DNA of 19,751 nt from Anaerolineaceae bacterium UBA2274 (GCA_002347705.1 DDWY01000104.1:1-19751), one strand, 5' to 3'; positions 7,421-14,686 are shown, counted from the first letter of the stretch. Made by a program: numbers and translations. Notes: generated by a model from the letters alone, not told the origin.

Positions 7421-9706
7421 TCAGAACAATGCCAGTTGCGAAGAGCGGTACTCTGGCGGGTCACCAGTGATTTGGGAAGCAAACAAATCCCGGTTGAGCA
7501 GGGGATTATCACTCAAATTGCGCAATTGACGGAATTTAACGATATTCCAATTCTCCGTTTTGAGTGACTGCAGATGCGGGTCGCGCCGCAGTTTGAAGGC
7601 GGCCAGGTTCGCGCGGCTGCCTGGGAGCACTATCAGCTTCTTGCCTGGCAGATCCTGGTTGTGGATGAGCAGCTCCGAAAATTCGGTGGTGATGATCGGG
7701 AAGAAGGTGAATTCTGGTGCACCATTTTTTCCATACCAAACAATCGATTCGGGTTTTATCTCTCGCGCCAGGCCCATACGATCCGCAAGGAACTGTATCA
7801 ATTCGAAAATGGCTTTCAGATCTTTCTGACGTTCTCGGGTTGTTTCAGAAGTACGCAATGACCATGCTTTGTAATCGGGCGTAGGATCAGCATAAGACTC
7901 GAGAATGTCCTGCACCAGTTCCATTTCGACATTTTGGAAACCGGGAAGTTTCAGGTTTACGGCTGCCAGGGCAGCCTTCATTGAAAGCAGGGGCTGGTTT
8001 TGGATCGTGTTCAGGAGGGCTCTTTCGGCGCGGTCTGCAGCGGTTTGGGCACTGCCGCTCGCGTCAACCAGCCAGTACAAGCCCGTATCAGCCGTCATGC
8101 CCGGGTTGAAACGGGAGAAAAGACCCGGGTCTGTCAGAGCCTGGTCGATTTCTTCCTGCAGGTCGTTGAGGGTCTCTCCTGGCTTGGGGCGCTCTTCCAA
8201 AAGCCCCTCAGAGAGCAGCGAGACAAAAACCGCACAGAACAGGCGCAGGTAAGTTGCTGGCTCGCCATAACGCTGCAGAAACTGCACAGCCGCTTTTTTG
8301 ACTGTCTGAGCGAAAGACGTACTTTGGGCAATTTTCCGACCGGGGCGACTGAAGCGCCAGGCGGTTTGCAAAACGTTCATCTCGCCGTTGGCAGCGATTT
8401 GCTGCAGGTTGAGACCGGCGTTTTGGGCTGCGAGAATGCCTGCCATGGCAAACATGGGATCAAGCTCGGTAATCTGCAGCAGCACAGGCACGCCTGGCTG
8501 CAAGAGTTTGCCGAGCTGCACAAGCACTTTTTGCAGAGCGGTTGAATGCCAGGTCCAGTCGTAGCGCTGCTTGAGCAGGCTGTTGCGCAGTGTGGCGCTG
8601 CCTTCACGCCCCCAGAGCCAACTGCTCCAGAGCCCGCTCAGATTCCACCAGGCCTGGTTTCGGCGCGGCAGGGAGGTTATGACGGCGTCCACCTGACCAG
8701 GTGTGAGCGGTGGGTCCAGTTCGCGCAGGCGCCCTCGAAACAAGCTGATGCCGCCCAATTGAGGGGGCTGCGCCGGCCACTCGCGCAGAGGAATTGCCTG
8801 CTCGATCTTGCTCCACACCTTTTGCGAGGCCAGCAGGGCTTGCCAGGGGTTGAGCTCCTGGAAAAGAGGCGGACGCAAAAGTTGGCGGGGACGGCTGCGC
8901 CCGCTTGGATACGTCCAAAGTTGGTTAACCCGGTCAGCGGTGCTCAGGATAAGCGCTCGCAGAAGCGTGCGCTGGCGCGGCGTGATGAGCGGGCTGTCGA
9001 TGCGGCTCAGCATCGCCTGCAGAGAAGCCAGGCTGCGATGGGGGTAGAAAGATATCACGTCTGCCATTAACTCGCGCAGTGGATCGCCAGGGTTGGCGGA
9101 GAGCTCGAGCAGGCGTGCTTTGAGCACGCTCAAGGCGGGCAGGGGTTCTTTGCTGGCGAGCATCTCCGGTGTCAGCTGGTATTCTGCTTGTTTGCCGCAG
9201 TGTGGGCAACTGCCAAAGGCACGGTCTGGCTCCAGCGCGCTTTCTGCCCAAACCAGGTAATCGACCTGTAGTTTTGGTTTTTGGTCGAGTTGCTGGCATT
9301 CCGGGTTGGGGCAGTCGAATTGGTAATAGGCATTGATCTGGTCCTCGAGCAGTAAATTTTCTGCTGACCTGATTTCTGCCAGAGCGTGAACAGCCTCACT
9401 GATCTCTTCAGCACTTGGAGCGGACGCCATCACTTCCAAAATGAAGGCTGCGATGGGATTGTTGGCACTGATCACCACCCGGTAGCCAGCCTGGGCAAGC
9501 TCCAAAATGACATAAGGATCCTGCCCGAAAGGGTCCAGCACGAGGCTGCCAGGTGGGGCAAAGCGCTGCAGCCAGCCAGCCATCGAGCCTGGATAATATG
9601 GAGGCAAGAAGCGATCCAGCGGCAGTCCGGTCTGAGCGCGGTCAGCTGCAGATGACCCGTTTACATACGGGGCAGCCAGGTCAATCAGGGTGGGGCTGCC
9701 GAACAT
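7421..9706 (-). CDS. Zn-ribbon DNA-methylase-like protein with degenerate catalytic motifs
   Basis: The 761-aa product aligns by eye with the large adenine-specific DNA methylases that carry a Zn ribbon (COG1743/DUF1156-like). Residues 55-90 (VLDPFGQDPY...GYRVVISANNPIAAFI) match SAM motif I and the following NP motif, but the glycine-rich turn of motif I is lost. A Zn ribbon is likely at C132/C137 and C167/C170. Residues 339-356 (VDAVITSLPRRNQAWW) sit exactly where VDAVxTDPPYxxNxxY is expected, so the catalytic DPPY tetrad reads SLPR. The C-terminal 280 or so residues are helix-rich and unassigned. Methyltransferase activity is therefore doubtful; it may be a pseudoenzyme that binds DNA or another partner. 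The ATG at 9706 has a good Shine-Dalgarno (AGGAG) overlapping the stop region of the upstream GH13 gene, 9 bp away, so the two are probably co-transcribed and coupled. Confidence 0.6.
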   Translation of the reverse strand: MFGSPTLIDLAAPYVNGSSAADRAQTGLPLDRFLPPYYPGSMAGWLQRFAPPGSLVLDPFGQDPYVILELAQAGYRVVISANNPIAAFILEVMASAPSAEEISEAVHALAEIRSAENLLLEDQINAYYQFDCPNPECQQLDQKPKLQVDYLVWAESALEPDRAFGSCPHCGKQAEYQLTPEMLASKEPLPALSVLKARLLELSANPGDPLRELMADVISFYPHRSLASLQAMLSRIDSPLITPRQRTLLRALILSTADRVNQLWTYPSGRSRPRQLLRPPLFQELNPWQALLASQKVWSKIEQAIPLREWPAQPPQLGGISLFRGRLRELDPPLTPGQVDAVITSLPRRNQAWWNLSGLWSSWLWGREGSATLRNSLLKQRYDWTWHSTALQKVLVQLGKLLQPGVPVLLQITELDPMFAMAGILAAQNAGLNLQQIAANGEMNVLQTAWRFSRPGRKIAQSTSFAQTVKKAAVQFLQRYGEPATYLRLFCAVFVSLLSEGLLEERPKPGETLNDLQEEIDQALTDPGLFSRFNPGMTADTGLYWLVDASGSAQTAADRAERALLNTIQNQPLLSMKAALAAVNLKLPGFQNVEMELVQDILESYADPTPDYKAWSLRTSETTRERQKDLKAIFELIQFLADRMGLAREIKPESIVWYGKNGAPEFTFFPIITTEFSELLIHNQDLPGKKLIVLPGSRANLAAFKLRRDPHLQSLKTENWNIVKFRQLRNLSDNPLLNRDLFASQITGDPPEYRSSQLALF

Positions 9707-9715
9707 TTTTTCTCC

Positions 9716-11326
9716 TCAGGCTGCTTGTGAGAGCAAAAGGGCAACGCCATAAGGCGGCATATCCAGGTTCGAATCTGTCATATGGCTGGTGATTGGGTCA
9801 TTGCCTGTGAAGATGAGATCCCAATGGTTGAATTCCGCCACAGGCAGGGTGTAACTCTGTATGCTCTTCGAAAAATTTAGCACAACCAGCATCGTTTCTT
9901 CGGAGGTGAAGCGCTTGTAGACTAAAAGAGCGTCATCGCCGGTGTCGATCAGGCTCAGATCGCCTGCATACAGCGCGGGATGCTGCCTCCTCAGCGCAAT
10001 CAGGCTCTTGTAAAAGTTCAGCAACGAGGCGGCTGTGGCTGCCTGGTTGGCGACGTTGCGGACCTTATAGTTAGGATGGACAGGCAGCCAGGGCTCAGCT
10101 GTGCTGAAGCCGGCAAAAGGATGGGCATCCCACTGCATTGGTGAACGGCAGCCGTCGCGACCTTTATAGAAAGGCCAGTAGCGTTTGCCGGCGGGATCCT
10201 GGATTTGCCGGCGGGAGAGTGAAACGTCGCGCATACCGATTTCCTCACCATAATAGAGGTAGGGGGTTCCGCGCACGGTCAGGTGCATAGTCGCCAGCAG
10301 CTTCAATTTGGCATCATCGTTGGGTCCGGCGTAGCGGCTGGAAGAACGCGGGGTATCGTGGTTATTGAGGAAGTAGTTTGGCCAGGCATTCTCTCCGTGC
10401 AGGCTGTCCCAATACTGAATTGCTTTGCCAAAGGCTTTGGCGCTGAAGGGGGAGTTCGCGTAGCCATAGTCAAAACCTGCGTGCAGAAGGTCGTCACCAA
10501 TATAGGTGCGGGCATGGGCAGAATCTGCCAGGAAGGTTTCGCCAACCACGTAGCGATCCGGGTAAGCCTCCAGGATCTTGCGGATATCCTGCAAGGCTGG
10601 GATCATTTCGGGTTGCGAGACATCATAAATGTGCTCATAACTATCAAAGGGACGGCGGTGAATGCCAGGCAGCCTGGGGTTATCGCGCAGGTCGGCATCC
10701 TTGTACCAGGCATTAAAAACATCCAGTCTGAAGCCGTCCACGCCCTTATCCAGCCAATAGCGGAAGATGTCCAGCATGGCAGCGCGCACATCAGGGTTGC
10801 GCCAATTCAGGTCAGGCTGATGCTTGTTGAACATGTGGAAATAGTACTGACCCAGCTTTTCGTCAAACTCCCAGCCAGGACCACCAAACATGGATTTCCA
10901 GTTGTTCGGTGCGCCGCCACCAGGGGCAGGATCCCGCCAGAGGTACCAGTCGTGGTAAGGATTGCTGCGGGACATGCGCGACTCCTGGAACCAGCGATGC
11001 TGGTCGGAGGTATGGTTGAGCACCAGATCCATGATAATGTGGATGTCACGCTTGTGCGCCTCACTCAGGAGGCGGTCAAAGTCCTGCAGATTACCAAACT
11101 TTGGGTCGATGGTGTGATAATCCGAAACGTCATAGCCAAAGTCCACGTCGGGGGAGGGGGTAATGGGGGAGAGCCAGATGCCGTCGATGCCGAGCTCCTG
11201 CAGGTAATCGAGGTGTTGGATGATGCCGGTCAGGTCGCCGATGCCGTCCGCGTTGGTGTCCTGAAAGGAACGCGGGTAGATCTGGTAGATGATTCCGTCT
11301 TTCCACCATAATTTTTTCTGTGTCAT
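9716..11326 (-). CDS. GH13 alpha-glucosidase (oligo-1,6-glucosidase-like)
   Basis: This 536-aa alpha-amylase-family enzyme hydrolyses alpha-glucosidic bonds of short oligosaccharides and is predicted cytoplasmic, with no signal peptide. The (beta/alpha)8 barrel shows all the classic conserved regions: DLVLNH (100-105), QPDLNW (170-175), GFRLDVFNAW with nucleophile D202, VGETF with acid/base E263, and FLNNHDTPR with D324. The C-terminal beta domain ends with MPPYGVALLLSQAA. Length and the QPDLNW motif fit exo-acting alpha-glucosidases; trehalose-6-phosphate hydrolase and related specificities cannot be excluded. The ATG at 11326 follows AAGGAGG with about 8 nt spacing. It is first in an operon with the methylase-like gene, and a UPF0303-type gene remnant lies 33 bp upstream. 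Confidence 0.9.
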   Translation of the reverse strand: MTQKKLWWKDGIIYQIYPRSFQDTNADGIGDLTGIIQHLDYLQELGIDGIWLSPITPSPDVDFGYDVSDYHTIDPKFGNLQDFDRLLSEAHKRDIHIIMDLVLNHTSDQHRWFQESRMSRSNPYHDWYLWRDPAPGGGAPNNWKSMFGGPGWEFDEKLGQYYFHMFNKHQPDLNWRNPDVRAAMLDIFRYWLDKGVDGFRLDVFNAWYKDADLRDNPRLPGIHRRPFDSYEHIYDVSQPEMIPALQDIRKILEAYPDRYVVGETFLADSAHARTYIGDDLLHAGFDYGYANSPFSAKAFGKAIQYWDSLHGENAWPNYFLNNHDTPRSSSRYAGPNDDAKLKLLATMHLTVRGTPYLYYGEEIGMRDVSLSRRQIQDPAGKRYWPFYKGRDGCRSPMQWDAHPFAGFSTAEPWLPVHPNYKVRNVANQAATAASLLNFYKSLIALRRQHPALYAGDLSLIDTGDDALLVYKRFTSEETMLVVLNFSKSIQSYTLPVAEFNHWDLIFTGNDPITSHMTDSNLDMPPYGVALLLSQAA

Positions 11327-11359
11327 TGCAGTTTCCTCCTTAGGTTTGTTTGGTAGTGT

Positions 11360-11464
11360 TCAGACTTGATTGACTTCTGCATGTAATTTGCGCAGCGCTT
11401 CCACGATCAGGTCGTGGTCTTCCTGGGCTGCCAGTCCGCTGACAGCGATGGCGCCGAACCAAAT
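11360..11464 (-). pseudogene. 3' remnant of a UPF0303/DUF336 (HbpS/GlcG-like) gene
   Basis: On the minus strand a frame runs from 11464 to TGA at 11360-11362 and translates to IWFGAIAVSGL followed by AAQEDHDLIVEALRKL and a short tail. The GxIxVSGLxxxEDHxLxVEAL pattern is the C-terminal signature of UPF0303-type proteins, relatives of the heme-interacting HbpS/GlcG domain. The intact family is about 160 residues long; here only about 34 codons survive. The frame meets a TAA at 11465-11467, where the DNA turns AT-rich, and there is no in-frame start. The remnant lies 33 bp upstream of the GH13 gene on the same strand, so an intact copy probably once headed that operon. Confidence 0.55.
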
Positions 11465-11656
11465 TTAACAAGAACTTTTCACTGACTATGAATTGTACAT
11501 CGGGATTCGAAAGAACAACCTAACAATATTGAAATTCGAAGAAAAATCCATGTATTTGACGGCACTTTGAAAAACTTAGCGTCTTGCGTTACCCAAATTT
11601 CCTGCAAGTATTCTTGGGCGTGTGTGCAACCTTGTAGCTGAACAGGATCAAGGACG

Positions 11657-11683
11657 TTTGGTGGGCTGGATTTATCGTAAAAT
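11657..11683 (+). promoter_or_regulatory. Candidate promoter of the EIIA gene
   Basis: TAAAAT at 11678-11683 is a good -10 match. The best -35 candidate, TTTGGT at 11657-11662, has only 15-bp spacing. The predicted start near 11690 gives a leader of about 40 nt that contains the palindrome at 11692-11707 and the Shine-Dalgarno. Confidence 0.4.
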
Positions 11684-11691
11684 AGATAGGA

Positions 11692-11707
11692 GGGTAAACA
11701 TTTACCC
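11692..11707 (+). promoter_or_regulatory. Perfect palindrome in EIIA leader (operator or RNA hairpin)
   Basis: GGGTAAA and TTTACCC flank a CA dinucleotide, a perfect 7-bp inverted repeat immediately downstream of the predicted transcription start. It could be a repressor operator blocking early elongation. The 2-nt centre is too tight for a stable RNA loop unless the inner pairs open, so a DNA operator is slightly favoured. Confidence 0.35.
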
Positions 11708-11730
11708 CCGACATTTGTCAGGAGATTGAT

Positions 11731-12201
11731 ATGTTATTCTTCAAGAAAAGATCAAAAATTGTTGCTATAGTTGACGGCACTATTCATGAAATCAGCGCTT
11801 ATCCGGATGAGGCGATTGCCAATAAAAAGCTCGGAGATGGTTTTTTCATCGAACCGACTGGAGATTTGATCTGTTCACCAATTGATGGGGAAGTGACAAT
11901 GATGTTTCCTACGGCCCATGCAGCGGCAGTGCAAAACCAGGATTATGATATTCTGGTTCACATTGGGGTCGGGACTGTGAAGCTCAAGGGCGAGGGCCTT
12001 ACGGCTTTGATCAAACAAGGAAATACGGTGAAAGCTGGTGATCCCCTGGTCAAATTGGATCTGGAGGTCATCAAGGCGTCTCCAGTAGTCAAAGCGCTCA
12101 GCACCGCGGTTATCTTTACCTCTGGCGACAAAAATGTCAGTGTAAAAAGCCCTGGAGCAGCCGTTAAGGCTGGCCAGTCTGATATTGTAACGATTGAATA
12201 A
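11731..12201 (+). CDS. PTS EIIA-Glc-type phosphocarrier (single domain)
   Basis: This 156-aa cytoplasmic protein belongs to the glucose-family EIIA of the phosphoenolpyruvate phosphotransferase system, which accepts phosphate from HPr and passes it to an EIIB. The two conserved histidines are present: H63 in FPTAHAAAV and phosphoacceptor H77 in ILVHIGVGTVKLKGEG. The surrounding fold motifs (SPIDGEV, VKAGDPLVKLDLEVIK) match the family along its full length. The ATG at 11731 follows CAGGAG at good spacing. No EIIB, EIIC, HPr or EI gene is in the window, so it either serves a permease encoded elsewhere or acts as a regulator, as E. coli EIIA-Glc does in inducer exclusion. The alpha-glucosidase operon is divergent from it, a suggestive but unproven link. 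Confidence 0.88.
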   Translation: MLFFKKRSKIVAIVDGTIHEISAYPDEAIANKKLGDGFFIEPTGDLICSPIDGEVTMMFPTAHAAAVQNQDYDILVHIGVGTVKLKGEGLTALIKQGNTVKAGDPLVKLDLEVIKASPVVKALSTAVIFTSGDKNVSVKSPGAAVKAGQSDIVTIE

Positions 12202-12229
12202 CCAGGAATTCTTAAGTAAGCTGTAAAAC

Positions 12230-12257
12230 TTGCATTTATTCACAAATCTGTTAGAAT
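12230..12257 (+). promoter_or_regulatory. nusA operon promoter (extended -10)
   Basis: TTGCAT (12230-12235), 16 bp spacing and TAGAAT (12252-12257), with TGT immediately before the hexamer, form a good sigma-70-type extended -10 promoter. Predicted initiation near 12263 gives a leader of about 84 nt containing the attenuator-like hairpins. The TGTTAGAAT core resembles the TGTTAAAAT before the PBP gene. Confidence 0.6.
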
Positions 12258-12271
12258 ATAAACGTTCGTAA

Positions 12272-12322
12272 ATGAATACTTTTCTCGATGAAAAGTGGGC
12301 AGGTGTCCACTTTTTTATTTAG
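12272..12322 (+). CDS. Possible 16-aa leader peptide ORF over the nusA attenuator
   Basis: ATG at 12272 opens a 16-codon frame, MNTFLDEKWAGVHFFI, that ends in TAG at 12320-12322, just past the terminator U-tract. It spans both alternative hairpins, so translation could influence which one forms. There is no Shine-Dalgarno and only about 9 nt of leader before it, and the peptide has no run of a single regulatory amino acid. It may be fortuitous. Confidence 0.2.
   Translation: MNTFLDEKWAGVHFFI
12278..12296 (+). promoter_or_regulatory. Antiterminator-like hairpin in nusA leader
   Basis: ACTTTTC (12278-12284), a TCGAT loop and GAAAAGT (12290-12296) form a perfect 7-bp stem. Its 3' arm shares AAAAGT (12291-12296) with the 5' arm of the terminator at 12291-12316, so the two structures exclude each other. 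Confidence 0.5.
12291..12320 (+). terminator. Intrinsic terminator/attenuator ahead of nusA
   Basis: AAAAGTGG (12291-12298) pairs with CCACTTTT (12307-12314) across an 8-nt loop, and the descending arm runs into a T-tract (TTTTTTATTT). It lies about 28 nt after the predicted nusA start site and 27 nt before the nusA ATG. It can end readthrough from the EIIA gene and, more interestingly, attenuate the nusA operon itself. Confidence 0.6.
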
Positions 12323-12346
12323 TGAAATTTTGGAGTAGAAAGAAAC

Positions 12347-14266
12347 ATGAAAAGCGAATTTGCCTTAGCTTTCAACGAAATCCTGGAAGACAAGGGCTTG
12401 CCCCGTGAGGTTATCATGGCAGCAATCAACTCTGCCATGGTGTCTGCCTACCGCAAATCGGTTGGCGCGTCTACAGCCCAGGAGATTCGGGTCGATTTCG
12501 ATCTCGACAAAGGTACCATGCTGGTCTTTGCCGAGAAAGAGGTCACTGATGAAATTTATGACCACCGAACCGAAGTCTTGTTGGACGAAGCTCGCGAGGT
12601 TGATCCGGATTGCCAGCTTGGCGATCTGGTGATGGTGGAGTCTACTCCCGAAAACTTTGGTCGGATTGCTGCCCAAACCGCCCGCCAGGCAATCCAGCAG
12701 AAGATTCGCGATGCTGAACGCGCCGCGCAATATGAGTTCTTCAAGAAACAGGAAGGCGAGATTGTTAGCGGTATCGTGCAGGCGGTCAACTCGCGCCAGG
12801 CGACTATTGGGCTGGATCTGAAGGCGGAAGGCATAATGCAGCGCAAGGACATGATCCCTTCAGAACGCTTCCGCATCCACGACCGAATTCGCTCCTATGT
12901 GGTTGAGGTTAAGGACCTTCCCAAGGGGCTGCAGATTGTGCTTTCACGCGCCCATCGCAACTTCCTGCGCCGGCTGCTCGAGAACGAAGTTCCCGAAATT
13001 TACCACGGCATCGTTGAGATCCGTTCTATCGCCCGCGAGCCTGGTCAGCGCGCCAAGGTGGCTGTTTCTGCCACACAGCAGGGTATTGACCCGGTTGGCG
13101 CTTGTGTGGGCCAGAGGGGTGTCCGCATCCAGGCAATCGTACGCGAACTGCACGATGAAAAGATTGACGTCATCGAGTGGAATCCTGACGCCGCGATTTA
13201 TATCAGCAAAGCCATCAGCCCAGCCCGGGTTACAGGTGTGTATCTGAACCACGGCCAGGGCGATGATAAAACCGCCAGGGTAGTGGTGCCCGAAGATCAA
13301 CTCAGCCTGGCGATTGGACGGGAAGGGCAAAATGCCCGCCTGGCAGCCAAACTGACTGGTTGGCGGATTGACATCATGAGCGTCTCCGAAGCCGCCGGTA
13401 AGGCTTTGGAACTCCTGCGCAAGGATCCAAGCCTCGCAAAACTGGCAGCTGAAGAAGCAGACACAATGGCAAAAGTCGAAGCCTTATTGCAGCAAAAAGA
13501 AGATGGCAGAGTTCTAAACCTTGACGACAGCACCCTGATTGCGCGCTTTGTGGATCGCATTGAAAAGCGCGGTGAGGCTGATCGCAAGGTTGAAGAGGAC
13601 GCGCGCCAGGCGGAAATCCGTAAACTACGAGAGACCATTGACCCCCGTGCCTTTGAACTCAACATCTTTGATGTGGCGGAGCTCAAGGAGCACTTGCAGG
13701 TGCTGGTGCAGTCAGCTGGGTTGGAGACTTTTGGCGATCTGATGCTCCAGGTGAAACTGGATCCGGACGCCATTCTTGCTATCAACGGCATCGGGCCTAA
13801 ATCCCAGGAGGAAATCCTCGAGGTTGTTCAGAACTATCAATTCCCGGTCATCGAACCCGAGTTGGTTGAAGAAGAGACAGTCGAAGTAAGTGCCGAGGGT
13901 GAGGCTGAACCGGTTGTTGAAAAGCTTCCCGCGCTTGAAGAAGCTGAACTGATTGAAGAACCAGAAATGGTCGTTGAGACTCCCGTTGAATTGCTGGAAG
14001 AAGTCGAAGAGTCCACCGATACGGAACAGGCGGAAGAGGTTGAAGAATTCGCCGGGGAAGACAAATCCTTTGAGGAACTCTTCCAACTGGATGCGATGCG
14101 CCGCACGAGTGAGACCTCTGAAGAAGAGGACGAGCTCGGTCTATTTGGCGATAAGAAGAAGAAAAGCAAGAAGCGCAAAGGTTATACTGTGGAATATGAT
14201 CCCGATCGCGATGCGACTTATGTGACACGCAAACATCGCAACGAGGACGATTGGGGAGAATGGTAA
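12347..14266 (+). CDS. nusA: Transcription termination/antitermination factor NusA
   Basis: NusA binds RNA polymerase near the RNA exit channel, modulating pausing, termination and antitermination. This 639-aa version has the N-terminal RNAP-binding domain (about 1-125), an S1 domain (about 135-200), KH1 with GQRG (255-258) and KH2 with GREG (324-327). A C-terminal segment follows with a helix-hairpin-helix-like AINGIGPKSQEEIL (478-491). Residues about 500-600 are strongly acidic (Glu/Val-rich), and a basic KKKKSKKRKG stretch comes before a conserved-looking end, DRDATYVTRKH. That C-terminal extension makes it longer than the 350-500 residues of most NusAs. GGAG about 10 nt upstream supports the ATG at 12347. 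It is the first gene of the operon, under the extended -10 promoter and attenuator. rimP, which usually precedes nusA, is absent here. Confidence 0.96.
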   Translation: MKSEFALAFNEILEDKGLPREVIMAAINSAMVSAYRKSVGASTAQEIRVDFDLDKGTMLVFAEKEVTDEIYDHRTEVLLDEAREVDPDCQLGDLVMVESTPENFGRIAAQTARQAIQQKIRDAERAAQYEFFKKQEGEIVSGIVQAVNSRQATIGLDLKAEGIMQRKDMIPSERFRIHDRIRSYVVEVKDLPKGLQIVLSRAHRNFLRRLLENEVPEIYHGIVEIRSIAREPGQRAKVAVSATQQGIDPVGACVGQRGVRIQAIVRELHDEKIDVIEWNPDAAIYISKAISPARVTGVYLNHGQGDDKTARVVVPEDQLSLAIGREGQNARLAAKLTGWRIDIMSVSEAAGKALELLRKDPSLAKLAAEEADTMAKVEALLQQKEDGRVLNLDDSTLIARFVDRIEKRGEADRKVEEDARQAEIRKLRETIDPRAFELNIFDVAELKEHLQVLVQSAGLETFGDLMLQVKLDPDAILAINGIGPKSQEEILEVVQNYQFPVIEPELVEEETVEVSAEGEAEPVVEKLPALEEAELIEEPEMVVETPVELLEEVEESTDTEQAEEVEEFAGEDKSFEELFQLDAMRRTSETSEEEDELGLFGDKKKKSKKRKGYTVEYDPDRDATYVTRKHRNEDDWGEW

Positions 14267-14293
14267 AAGCTGGTGTGATGAAGCAGAGTAAAG

Positions 14294-14611
14294 GTGGCAG
14301 CTAAAACCGCACGTAAAGTTAAGCACGTCCCTCAGAGGACATGCGTTGGATGCAGGCAAGTTTTGTCCAAAAGGCAACTGATCCGCATTGTTCGCAGCTC
14401 TGAGGGCGTGATGATTGACCCGAGCGGAAAGCTTCCTGGTCGAGGAGCGTATCTTCATGACCAGAAGAGCTGTTGGGTCAAAGCTTTGAAGGGTTCACTT
14501 GCACATGCCCTGCGGACAACCATCCAGGAGCAAGACCTGGCAACATTGAGAGTTTTCATGGAGACTCTGCCTGAGGGCGAGAGTTCAGATGAGGAACCAA
14601 TGAGCGCCTGA
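14294..14611 (+). CDS. ylxR: YlxR family RNA-binding protein (DUF448)
   Basis: This small basic protein lies between nusA and infB, as in most bacteria. The 105-aa product has RTCVGCR (15-21), KRQLIRIV (26-33) and GKLPGRGAYL (45-54), followed by a conserved Cys-Trp-x-Lys-Ala and helical region; these are the YlxR fold landmarks. Family members are nucleic-acid-binding, and some have been linked to regulating gene expression or RNase P; the role here is inferred from the family. The start is GTG at 14294, 27 bp after nusA stops, with only a weak purine tract upstream; an ATG at 14278 is in another frame and stops at once. The C-terminus is acidic. Confidence 0.88.
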   Translation: MAAKTARKVKHVPQRTCVGCRQVLSKRQLIRIVRSSEGVMIDPSGKLPGRGAYLHDQKSCWVKALKGSLAHALRTTIQEQDLATLRVFMETLPEGESSDEEPMSA

Positions 14612-14686
14612 AATATCTTGTTTTGCTCGTGTGTGGCGTCCGGAGGGGTTGTGAGCAAGTGACCGTTAAAGAGAGACGGAGTAGAT

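Larger units (their letters stand above)
11465..11730. other. AT-rich intergenic region between GH13 operon and PTS gene
   Basis: No gene is visible here. TTCGAA occurs twice in the 11505-11540 area. A weak minus-strand -10 (TACAAT, complement of 11492-11497) with a TTGTTC about 15 bp upstream might drive the GH13 operon, but support is poor. The right end contains the PTS gene promoter and a palindrome listed separately. Confidence 0.4.

Noticed and set aside
10283..11311. Plus-strand open frame of 342 codons antisense to the GH13 gene
   Set aside because: It is the complement of a gene with all conserved GH13 motifs. The translated sequence is Val/Gly-rich without any family signature, as expected for a shadow frame.
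14612..14686. Terminator between ylxR and infB
   Set aside because: Only a 6-bp TTGCTC/GAGCAA repeat with a large loop and no U-tract is seen, and the gene order argues for readthrough.
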